From Bacillota bacterium (GTDB lineage: Bacteria > Bacillota > Desulfitobacteriia > Desulfitobacteriales > JAJXUE01), in assembly GCA_021786555.1 (NCBI GenBank), contig JAJYNB010000404.1:1-5254 (forward strand): a stretch of 5,254 bases of DNA. Direction: 5' to 3'. The stretch's first letter is position 1, and every line of letters starts with the position of its first letter. This document shows positions 1 to 5,254 of the stretch, in pieces. The notes under the pieces are model-generated. The model was not told the DNA's origin and did not search any database. It saw only the letters and a program-made list of their open reading frames with translations. The position numbers were made by a program, and so were the translations under genes.

Positions 1-5
1 GATCT

Positions 6-21
6 GTGCGTGGGTTGAAAC
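6..21 (+). repeat. Broken CRISPR repeat at the left edge
   Basis: These 16 bp match the 3' half of the repeat exactly (GTGCGTGGGTTGAAAC). The five bases before them, GATCT, match none of the expected TGCGG. The change is abrupt rather than gradual. It may be a real recombination junction, or a contig or clone end at a GATC site. The window alone cannot tell these apart. Confidence 0.8.
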
Positions 22-701
22 ACAAGCATAGCATGGAACTCTCTTTTCCATATGCCGCACCCCATGCGGGTGCGTGGGTTGAAACCAAGGGGAAGGTGGG
101 CGGCAAGGTTGGATTCCAGGCCGCACCCCATGCGGGTGCGTGGGTTGAAACCGGCGCTTCCCACAAGTAGCCCGGGCTATGGGGCCGCACCCCATGCGGG
201 TGCGTGGGTTGAAACCCCCAGGAAAGTACAATTATTTTGCCTATCACCGCCGCACCCCATGCGGGTGCGTGGGTTGAAACAGCAACTGGCATCTGCGATC
301 GCCGCGCACAAGGCCGCACCCCATTCGGGTGCGTGGGTTGAAACCGCAGCATCCCCATACTGCCCCAAGTTAACAAGCCGCACCCCATGCGGGTGCGTGG
401 GTTGAAACTAGGCGGGTTTTAAATTCCAGGCCGTCCGGGTCGCCGCACCCCATGCGGGTGCGTGGGTTGAAACCGTATTCGCAGCAGCGCAGGTCACATT
501 GTATATGCCGCACCCCATGCGGGTGCGTGGGTTGAAACCAATATCCCCACATGTCGACAGCTTTAATATTTAGCCGCACCCCATGCGGGTGCGTGGGTTG
601 AAACGTCGGGTCCCTGGTCCACCAGGATCAGAACCTGCCGCACCCCATCCGGGTGCGTGGGTTGAAACCAACTTAAATGGGCCGCAAAAAGGTTAGGAGT
701 G

Positions 702-723
702 GCCGCACCCCATGCGGGTGCGT
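702..723 (+). repeat. Truncated terminal CRISPR repeat
   Basis: The first 22 bp of the repeat are intact, including the whole hairpin stem. The sequence then switches at 724 to ACACATAGGAC. The final 10 bp (GGGTTGAAAC) are missing and do not reappear after the intron near 2662. The repeat has therefore lost its 3' end rather than simply being split by an insertion that kept both halves. Confidence 0.85.
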
Positions 724-728
724 ACACA

Positions 729-758
729 TAGGACAATGGGGACGGTTCTTCCGTCCTA
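729..758. repeat. REP-like palindromic element with two competing hairpins
   Basis: TAGGAC at 729-734 is the inverted repeat of GTCCTA at 753-758. Inside it, GGACGG at 740-745 pairs perfectly with CCGTCC at 751-756 across the loop TTCTT. The GTCC at 753-756 can thus pair with either of two upstream GGAC copies (731-734 or 740-743). The core GACAATGGGGACGGTTCT resembles, from memory, short palindromes scattered through Firmicutes genomes and linked to REP-associated (Y1) transposases. That family assignment is unverified. It abuts the broken CRISPR repeat and ends a few bases before the intron. It could instead be the exon hairpin (terminator-like stem) next to which group IIC introns insert, or part of intron domain I if the intron starts earlier. 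Confidence 0.55.
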
Positions 759-770
759 GCGGGCGATTCG

Positions 771-1378
771 TAGCTCTAATTCGTTAAGTGGAGGTGTTGT
801 CCTCCCGTTCCAGTCCTTACACTGGAACGAGGCCAAGATTTAAGGATACTCTGGGCGCTCACTGGATGGTCGAACCCTCGAACCAACCAAGCCAGAGTTA
901 GGTAATCTGATGCGTCGCGAGACGGTCAGAAAAGGGCCTGAGGCCGAGGAACAGACCCGTTTTCGAATACCCAAGCAAGAGCCGGTATTCGATTAGGCCG
1001 TGGTGGCGTGTACATCGGGCGAGACTGCGCTAGAAGTTGCAGCCTGGCCGGGAACGGTCGAGCCGGGGCTAAGTAGGGAATCCCCGGGGAGATGTACATA
1101 TGTGTTTAGGCACGGGGAGGTTCTGAACAACGAAATAGGGTTACCGAATGAGACCTCCTGCTGCTCTCCGAGAAGGAGCAGGTACGAGGGATACCGCATG
1201 CGGCGGGAGGGGTCAGCGCCGTCATATTACCTGGGGCGACCCAGGGAAGGACGACACCGATGAGCGCTTCGACGGAACTACAGACGGGCCAGGTCAAACT
1301 TCATCAGGAAAACGACCAGAACCCGAAAGCAGGTACCGTACTCCAGTGACCGGAAGCCGGACAGAGAAGGGTGCGAAC
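771..1378 (+). ncRNA. Intron ribozyme domains I-III and start of domain IV
   Basis: No supported gene lies in these 600 bases; the open frames here are short and resemble nothing I recognise. The stretch is rich in paired segments. Examples are GTTCCAG/CTGGAAC (807-829), GACCTCCTGCT with the AGGAGCAGG run (1151-1181), and CCTGGG/CCCAGG (1230-1247). The motif GGGGAGG near 1114 and the GGGAAGGACG block near 1244 are typical of the 3' part of domain I to domain III in group IIC introns. Domain limits were judged by eye without folding, so only the overall assignment is firm. Confidence 0.7.
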
Positions 1379-2573
1379 ATGGTAAAACCACTACACAGCG
1401 TAATTGACAAGGTATACCGCAGGTCCAATCTGGTAAAGTGCCAGTGCAAAGGTATGCGCCAACAAAGGAGCAGCCGGAGTTGACAAGGTAACGGTGGAAG
1501 CATGGCGAGCCAAGGAAGAGGCCAACCTGCGCCAACTACATGGCGAGTTGTATGCGGACACATACCGCAGTCAGCCTGTGCGCCGGGTATACATACCTAA
1601 ACCTGGTACGAACAAGCAAAGGCCGCTCGGAATACCCGCCCTTAAAGAAAGGGTATGTCAACAGGCAGTACTTCAAGTATTAGAGCCTACCTTCGAGGAG
1701 ATATTCTTTGAGGGAAGCCACGGCTTTCGACCGGGGAAGAGCACCCATACGGCGAAAGAGGCGATTTTGGAGTACAGGAAAGCCGGATATCGCTATGTAG
1801 CGGACCTGGACATCAGCAACTTCTTCAATGAAGTGGACCACACCATCCTGATGAAACTGGTACGAGAAGTGGTCAAAGACCGACGAGTACTGAGACTCAT
1901 CAGGGGATGGCTGACTGCCGGGGTGATGGAAGAAGGGAATGTACGATACGAAGTCAGCGGGACACCGCAGGGTGGAGTCATCAGTCCGTTGCTTTCGGGC
2001 ATCTATCTAACACCGTTTGACCGGGCCTTACAGGCAGCTGGGTACGCACACGTCCGCTACGCGGACGATGTGCTGATACTCTGCCGAACCCGGGAAGAAG
2101 CGGAGGCGGCCTTGGGAGTGGCAGGAGATTTGCTGAACCGGATGAAGCTAAGGCTATCGCAGGAGAAAACGGTCATCAGCAGCTTCCAGGAAGGATTTGA
2201 TTTCCTTGGGTTTCACTTTGGTAAACGCCATATAGGCGTGGGAAAGAAGTTGTTGAAGAGCCTTTATGCGAGGGTTCGGGAAGCAACACGGCGTAACCAG
2301 GGAGATATCCCGGTTGAGCGTGTGATTGCCGAGCTGAATCCAAAGATTGAAGGGTGGGCCAACTACCACCGCCACGGGAATAATCTGGTTTTATTCCGCA
2401 ACCTGGACAGATGGGTGCGGAACAGAGTGCGGGCGTATAAGCGCCGCCGCTGGAGAGACCGTGGTAGATGGAAGCTCTATTCAGCAGAGGAGCTAGACCG
2501 GAAGGGTCTGGCGCGCATGGAATGGAAGATACCCAGGTACCAGCAACTCAAGCTCTTTGAGTCTCCCCGCTAG
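1379..2573 (+). pseudogene. ltrA: Group II intron reverse transcriptase/maturase, frameshifted
   Basis: The start is ATG 1379 behind AGAAGG (1365-1370). It encodes MVKPLHSVIDKVYRRSNLVK, the usual N-terminus of these maturases, then leaves frame. Omitting the T at 1439 restores one 397-residue protein: the join reads NLVK-ASAKVCANKGAAGVDKVTV, matching the family. Residue numbers refer to that repaired protein. RT motifs follow in order: YIPKPGTNKQRPLGIP (71-86), GFRPGKS (115-121), DLDISNFFNEVDH with the first catalytic Asp D144, GTPQGGVISPLL (194-205), YADD (227-230) and FDFLGFHF (273-280). The X/thumb region with NPKIEGWANY comes next (320-329), then a basic tail. No HNH endonuclease domain follows, as in IIC-type maturases. 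Catalytic residues are intact, so the frameshift is the only visible lesion. From 1440 onward the frame is open to the TAG stop at 2571-2573. A GTG at 1494 could start a shortened protein lacking RT0, but it has no convincing ribosome binding site. A sequencing error is possible. Confidence 0.85.
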
Positions 2574-2587
2574 GGGATAGCATTGGG

Positions 2588-2622
2588 GTCGCCGGATGCG
2601 GGAAAACTGCACGTCCGGTGAC
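2588..2622 (+). ncRNA. Group II intron domain V
   Basis: GTCGCCGGA (2588-2596) pairs with TCCGGTGAC (2614-2622) through eight Watson-Crick pairs and one G-U. The catalytic triad is CGC at 2590-2592, as in some group IIC introns, instead of the common AGC. The ACG bulge (2611-2613) sits in its usual place. The upper stem TGCGG/CTGCA closes over a GAAAA loop (2602-2606), one base longer than a GNRA tetraloop. Domain V is the most conserved part of these ribozymes, and this match makes the intron call firm. Confidence 0.88.
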
Positions 2623-2625
2623 AAC

Positions 2626-2660
2626 GGGGGCTGGCACCCCGTGAGGGGTGCCTTCTACCC
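2626..2660 (+). ncRNA. Group II intron domain VI with bulged branch-point A
   Basis: GGCACCCC (2633-2640) and GGGGTGCC (2645-2652) form a perfect 8-bp stem over a GTGA tetraloop. The base of the helix pairs GGG (2626-2628) with CCC (2658-2660). It leaves A2657 bulged between paired segments, the expected branch-point adenosine for lariat formation. The sequence AC at 2661-2662 then provides a suitable AY 3' splice site. Confidence 0.8.
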
Positions 2661-2701
2661 ACTAAATGGTGTCGAATTGTAGGTGCTTCCCGTGCTCGTC
2701 C

Positions 2702-3481
2702 TTAGAGACTGTCACCTTTCCAGTTTCGGATGGCCGCCCTAACGGACCTGGCCATCTCTCGGGCGAAGCTGGCCCCCGTTTTCCTGGCGTAGGCATACTG
2801 GGCAAAATTCCTGGCTCCGTACTTGCTGCGGCGGGGAAGACTTTTTTCCCGTTCGGAGAACATCTCGTTAAATTCTTCCGAATTTAGCCGTTTGTAAGTG
2901 TCGGTAAAGACGATGAACTTTTCTTCGAACCTAGGAGTCAGAACTTTCGGCGCATTGTCAGGATAGTAGCCCAGACACAGCATGGTTATGGGAAGTACCC
3001 ACTGCGGCAGGTTGAACATCTCGCGGTGGGTTTCGTAATTTTCCAGGATATCGCCGATATAGCAGGAGCCGATCCCGAGTGATTCAGCAGCCAGCGCCGC
3101 GGTCTGGGCGGCGATGATGGCGTCATTGGCGGCCAGGAGCAGGTCACCCTCATCAGGGGTTGCATAATCCAACTGGTGGCTGGAGCAAAATTCTTTCACC
3201 CCGCCTAAGGCGTAGTAGTCAAACCAGCGCTGCAGGTCTGCCAGAAAGATCAGGACCAGGGGAGCCTTGGCAATGAAAGGTTGGTTGTCACACGTCCTGC
3301 TCAACTGCTTCTTTTTTGCTTGGTCTTCCACTACCAGGATGGAGTATAACATCATGTTGCCGGCGGTAGGGGCCCTGAGGGCGCTGGAGATGATAAGGTC
3401 CCGGTGTTCTTGGGTGACCGGTCTGTTGGCATATTGGCGCAAGGATGCGCGGTTTTGGATCAGGTCTATGGTTGGATTCAA
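2702..3481 (-). CDS. Nitroreductase-family flavoprotein
   Basis: The protein has 259 residues when started at TTG (3481-3479). That codon lies six bases after a very strong ribosome binding site GGGAGGGG (3495-3488). An ATG start at 3676 would add 65 residues of composition unlike the rest, and would place the promoter and this ribosome binding site inside the gene. Nitroreductases are FMN-dependent cytoplasmic enzymes that reduce nitro groups, quinones or flavins with NAD(P)H. Family signatures are IQNRASLRQY (8-17, FMN phosphate-binding Arg), APTAGNMMLYS (37-47), AAQTAALAAESLGIGSCYIGD (125-145, the core helix and FMN pocket) and LCLGYYP (168-174). The last 50 residues are a basic helical tail (SLPRRSKYGARN onward) beyond the usual core. 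The physiological substrate cannot be read from the sequence. It is transcribed divergently from jetA, and no terminator with a T-run is seen downstream. There is no evident functional link to the defence genes. Confidence 0.9.
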   Translation of the reverse strand: MNPTIDLIQNRASLRQYANRPVTQEHRDLIISSALRAPTAGNMMLYSILVVEDQAKKKQLSRTCDNQPFIAKAPLVLIFLADLQRWFDYYALGGVKEFCSSHQLDYATPDEGDLLLAANDAIIAAQTAALAAESLGIGSCYIGDILENYETHREMFNLPQWVLPITMLCLGYYPDNAPKVLTPRFEEKFIVFTDTYKRLNSEEFNEMFSEREKSLPRRSKYGARNFAQYAYARKTGASFAREMARSVRAAIRNWKGDSL

Positions 3482-3487
3482 AAGATT

Positions 3488-3495
3488 CCCCTCCC
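3488..3495 (-). promoter_or_regulatory. Ribosome binding site that decides the TTG start of the nitroreductase
   Basis: GGGAGGGG on the - strand, six bases before TTG at 3481. The family's usual opening residues (NPTIDLIQNRASLRQY) follow directly after that codon, and no ATG lies between it and residue 43. Confidence 0.75.
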
Positions 3496-3524
3496 GAATT
3501 GTACAAAATGTAGTCTCGTGGCAA

Positions 3525-3553
3525 ATTATACCACTTTCCAAAGGGCTTGTGAT
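3525..3553 (-). promoter_or_regulatory. Sigma-A type promoter of the nitroreductase gene
   Basis: On the - strand a perfect TATAAT lies at 3530-3525. It is preceded by TGG, giving an extended -10 (TGGTATAAT). At 17 bp upstream, ATCACA (3553-3548) matches four of six bases of TTGACA. Transcription would start near 3518 and leave a short leader of about 35 bases before the TTG start. Confidence 0.6.
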
Positions 3554-3743
3554 AGACTTAAGTACCCCGTATGGAAGTCTGGAGCTCAACCTGCAAGGGC
3601 ATCTGTGGCTTGTTAATGCCTTTTGTTCTGCGTGCAGATCCATCTGTGGGAAAACTGGAGTTACTTCCATGGTCACGTCGAGTCAGTTATGTGGACTGGG
3701 TCAAGTACTTTACGTCTGACTTTATCCGCACCATGGAATGTGG
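3554..3743. other. Intergenic region between divergent promoters
   Basis: Short open frames on both strands in this interval have no recognisable similarity and no ribosome binding site. I see no clear operator, terminator or repeat. Related-looking segments CTTAAGTAC (3557-3565) and TCAAGTACT (3699-3707) sit near each promoter but are too imperfect to call binding sites. Confidence 0.4.
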
Positions 3744-3749
3744 TAAAAT
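3741..3749 (+). promoter_or_regulatory. Candidate extended -10 promoter element for jetA
   Basis: TGGTAAAAT at 3741-3749 has the TGn extension plus TAAAAT, closely matching the nitroreductase's -10 element. The -35 region (about 3721-3726, TTTATC) is poor, which extended -10 promoters tolerate. Transcription would start near 3756, about 30 bases before the start codon. Confidence 0.4.
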
Positions 3750-3786
3750 GTAGATATTTGGTAGATAAATTGAAAACGGAGAAGCC

Positions 3787-5220
3787 ATGGAACTATTTCA
3801 AGTTATTCCCGAACGCTTATTCGGATTGCTGGCCAGCCCGCTTAAAGAGGTCTATGCCGCAATCCTCTTTCGTATTTACGACCAATACCAACTAACAACC
3901 TTCGGCATGGAACGCGAAGTCATCGTGGATGTCATCCTGGATTACCTGGAATCCCAGGAGGAAAAATCAGGCATCCTGGCTGCGCTGGACGAGGACATGC
4001 CGCAGGAAGGGGAAGAGCGAATTTCCCTCAGGGGAAGGGCAGGTTCAATCGTCCGCAAATTGGAAAACAGCGGCTGGATCAGAGTGGAAATCTGGGCCAA
4101 CTACCAGCAGTACATAAGCTTGCCGGATTACGCCATCAAGCTCCTCGACACCCTGGACAAAATTCGTGAGAACAGGCAGGTGGAGTACCAAAGCTTTATC
4201 TACGCCGTCTACACCGCCGTTACCTCGGAAGAGGCCCTGCGCCAGCCTCAGCTGGCCCTGGACCGGGCCTATGAGACTACGCTGGAGCTGGTCAACCACT
4301 TAAAGACCTTAAACCATAACATTAAGCGCTATCTGGAGAAGGTACTGGCCCAGGAACAGGCAGCAGAAATTCTCAGGCTGCACTTTGAGGACTATAAATT
4401 GGAGGTCCTGGACAAGGCTTATCACCGGTTGAAAACCGCCGATAACGTATCCCGCTACCGGCCGAAAATTATCGACAAGGTGCAGGAATGGCTGCATAAC
4501 CCGCTCTGGGTATCGGATGTAGTCAGCCACGAACTGCGCATGGAAAGGTCTCAGGGTGAAGAAAAAACGAGGAATGAAATTTATCGTAAATTGGAGAGCA
4601 TCCTCCAAGTCTATCTGGGCTTGGATGAATTGTTGGAGGAAATCGACCGGCGCAACAGCCAGTATGCGGCAGCGTCGCTGCGTCAGGTGGAATATATCTT
4701 AAGCTCTGGCAAGAACACAGAAGGCCAACTGCTGGAGATAATGAAATACCTGGCAGACCTCCGGCGGCAAGGACACAGGGCGGACAGCACGGTGAGAGAC
4801 GAAGTGGCTGAGGTCTTCAGCCTGTTCTCCCAGAAATTCCTGGACTGGGGATCCATGTTTACGGCCCGCGCCCCGGCCCGCCCCCACTGCGGCGGGGAGT
4901 TGTCCGGTGAAGAGGAAGACCCGGAGGCCAGGGAAGAGCGGCTGCGGGCCTATATCGACCGCATGGCCAGACGGCTTACCCGGGACAAGGTCAACCAGTG
5001 GGTAATGGAGCGGCTGGAAGGCCGGAATGAGTCCCGGGCAATTGAACTCAATATTGAGGGAGTAGAGGATTACGTCTACCTCATCTATACCGCCCTGTAC
5101 TCCCGGTCGAAAAAAGTCCAGTACACCGTTGATTTTAAGGAACAAGCTGGTTTGGTGGAAGTTGGGGAGTTTCGTTTCCGGAATTTCCGGATCAAACGGA
5201 AGGCGGGTAGAGCAGGATGA
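3787..5220 (+). CDS. jetA: Wadjet anti-plasmid system protein JetA (DUF5716-type)
   Basis: The protein has 477 residues, with ATG behind GGAG (3778-3781) at five bases. JetA is the kleisin-like (MukF-like) subunit of the JetABCD complex. That complex is an SMC-type DNA loop-extruding machine, with the JetD nuclease, which recognises and cuts small circular plasmids. The N-terminus MELFQVIPERLFGLLASPLK and the segment LRGRAGSIVRKLENSGWIRVE (81-101) match, from memory, the N-terminal winged-helix region of the JetA family typical of type II-like Wadjet loci. Residues about 115-350 are almost wholly alpha-helical and charged, with likely coiled-coil stretches (155-215, 260-310). A flexible acidic loop with ELSGEEEDPEAREE lies at 371-384. 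The C-terminal domain (420-472) contains VEDYVYLIYTALYSR and ends in FRFRNFRIKRK. No signal peptide or membrane segment is seen, so it is cytoplasmic. It is the first gene of an operon and overlaps the next gene by an ATGA. The frame is intact and the length appears normal. The family call is from recognition, not a search. Confidence 0.85.
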   Translation: MELFQVIPERLFGLLASPLKEVYAAILFRIYDQYQLTTFGMEREVIVDVILDYLESQEEKSGILAALDEDMPQEGEERISLRGRAGSIVRKLENSGWIRVEIWANYQQYISLPDYAIKLLDTLDKIRENRQVEYQSFIYAVYTAVTSEEALRQPQLALDRAYETTLELVNHLKTLNHNIKRYLEKVLAQEQAAEILRLHFEDYKLEVLDKAYHRLKTADNVSRYRPKIIDKVQEWLHNPLWVSDVVSHELRMERSQGEEKTRNEIYRKLESILQVYLGLDELLEEIDRRNSQYAAASLRQVEYILSSGKNTEGQLLEIMKYLADLRRQGHRADSTVRDEVAEVFSLFSQKFLDWGSMFTARAPARPHCGGELSGEEEDPEAREERLRAYIDRMARRLTRDKVNQWVMERLEGRNESRAIELNIEGVEDYVYLIYTALYSRSKKVQYTVDFKEQAGLVEVGEFRFRNFRIKRKAGRAG

Positions 5221-5254
5221 GCGTCTGGGATACTTATGCTGACCTCCGGGCATC
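5217..5254 (+). CDS. jetB: Start of a second operon gene, probably jetB (partial)
   Basis: ATG at 5217 overlaps the jetA stop in the arrangement ATGA, with AGAGCAGG just upstream, so translation is likely coupled. Only 12 codons are visible (MSVWDTYADLRA) before the window ends. In Wadjet operons jetA is normally followed by jetB, a small DUF4194 (MukE-like) protein that bridges kleisin and SMC. The identity is inferred from position. The visible residues are too few to confirm it. Confidence 0.55.
   Translation, partial: MSVWDTYADLRA

Larger units (their letters stand above)
1..723 (+). CRISPR. Type I-C-like CRISPR array, leader-distal part, 11 spacers
   Basis: Ten complete 32-bp repeats start at 54, 120, 184, 249, 313, 377, 442, 507, 573 and 637. 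A partial repeat (last 16 bp) lies at 6-21 and a truncated one (first 22 bp) at 702-723. Each begins GCCGCACCCC and ends GTGGGTTGAAAC. A 7-bp stem, CGCACCC with GGGTGCG, encloses a 5-nt loop. Spacers are 22-53, 86-119, 152-183, 216-248, 281-312, 345-376, 409-441, 474-506, 539-572, 605-636 and 669-701, all 32-34 bp and all different. The repeat closely resembles known type I-C (Cas5d/Cas7/Cas8c) repeats, which end in ATTGAAAC or GTTGAAAC. By that precedent Cas5 would leave an 11-nt 5' handle TGGGTTGAAAC, so the array is transcribed on + and the leader lies before position 1. Repeat variants at 313 and 637 and the broken repeat at 702 fit the old, distal end. No cas gene is in the window, so the subtype rests on the repeat alone. 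Confidence 0.97.
765..2662 (+). mobile_element. Group IIC-like intron with a frameshifted maturase gene
   Basis: Non-coding ribozyme sequence surrounds a reverse transcriptase gene and is followed by domains V and VI. Conserved-looking 5' blocks include the hairpin CGTTCCAG/CTGGAACG around 807-830, GGCCTGAGGCCGAGGAAC near 937, CACGGGGAGG near 1112 and CCAGGGAAGGACG near 1241. They line up, from memory, with the same positions in the Oceanobacillus iheyensis group IIC ribozyme. The CGC triad in domain V and the lack of an endonuclease domain also fit IIC. The 5' end is uncertain. I place it near GATTCG at 765 because TAGCTC (771-776) can pair with GGGCTA (1066-1071) as a closing stem of domain I, and because the distance to the next aligned block suits. 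GTGCG at 718 matches the usual GUGYG consensus and is the alternative. The 3' end is best placed at AC (2661-2662), five bases past the bulged A2657. Confidence 0.85.

Noticed and set aside
52..405. Open frame of 117 codons with repeated HPMRVRGLKP and APHAGAWVET
   Set aside because: It is a translation of the CRISPR repeats; the repeated peptides follow the repeat spacing. The same holds for the - strand frames at 177-383 and 370-579.
1000..1263. Open frames on both strands within 993-1563
   Set aside because: They overlie structured intron RNA, lack family similarity and ribosome binding sites, and overlap one another. Only the part of the 1148-1483 frame from ATG 1379 is real, as the maturase N-terminus.
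2633..2652. Strong hairpin as a transcription terminator for the nitroreductase on the - strand
   Set aside because: It is explained by intron domain VI, and no T-run follows it in the - direction.
2663..2701. Remainder of the broken CRISPR repeat after the intron
   Set aside because: The sequence after 2662 (TAAATGGTGTCGAATTG) has no convincing match to the missing GGGTTGAAAC or to a full repeat.
3482..3676. 65-residue N-terminal extension of the nitroreductase
   Set aside because: It contains the promoter and the strong ribosome binding site, and precedes the normal start of the nitroreductase fold.
3267..3895. Overlapping + strand frames at 3267-3719, 3404-3616, 3571-3753 and 3623-3895
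   Set aside because: They are antisense to the nitroreductase or out of frame with jetA, with no ribosome binding sites or recognisable domains.
4045..5253. Three - strand frames opposite jetA (4045-4299, 4309-4608, 4699-5253)
   Set aside because: They are reverse-strand shadows of a well-supported gene; none shows a start signal or known motif.

Overview
The window reads as a mobile-element-rich defence locus of a bacterium, most likely an anaerobic Firmicute (Clostridia or Peptococcaceae-like). That placement is inference. It rests on a type I-C CRISPR repeat, a group IIC-like intron, strong GGAG-type ribosome binding sites, a TTG start, extended -10 promoters and moderate GC. No marker gene fixes the species.

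Layout from left to right. Positions 1-723 are a CRISPR array on the + strand: a broken repeat at 6-21, ten full 32-bp repeats, a terminal repeat cut off after 22 bp at 723, and eleven spacers of 32-34 bp. The repeat has the type I-C pattern with a GGGTTGAAAC 3' end. No cas gene is in view. Positions 729-758 hold a small REP-like palindrome that abuts the broken terminal repeat. A few bases further on a group II intron begins (about 765-2662). Its 5' ribozyme domains run to about 1378. Its reverse transcriptase/maturase (1379-2573) is split by a one-base frameshift near 1439, and domains V and VI follow at 2588-2660. The catalytic triad in domain V is CGC and the reverse transcriptase has no endonuclease domain, both of which fit group IIC.

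Positions 2702-3481 on the - strand encode a nitroreductase-family flavoprotein, starting at a TTG behind a strong ribosome binding site. A roughly 305-bp intergenic region carries divergent extended -10 promoters. From 3787 on the + strand lies jetA, the kleisin-like subunit of a Wadjet (JetABCD) anti-plasmid system. Its stop overlaps the start of a second gene (ATGA at 5217-5220) that runs off the window and is probably jetB.

How it fits together: the CRISPR array and the Wadjet operon are two independent defences against foreign DNA, against phage/plasmid sequence and against circular plasmids respectively. They are separated by a retroelement and an unrelated-looking redox enzyme. The array appears decayed or interrupted at its leader-distal end, where the palindrome and intron lie. 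The intron's own maturase looks inactive, so it would need help in trans. The recognisable systems are known ones. The most unusual parts are the array/palindrome/intron junction and the frameshifted maturase.
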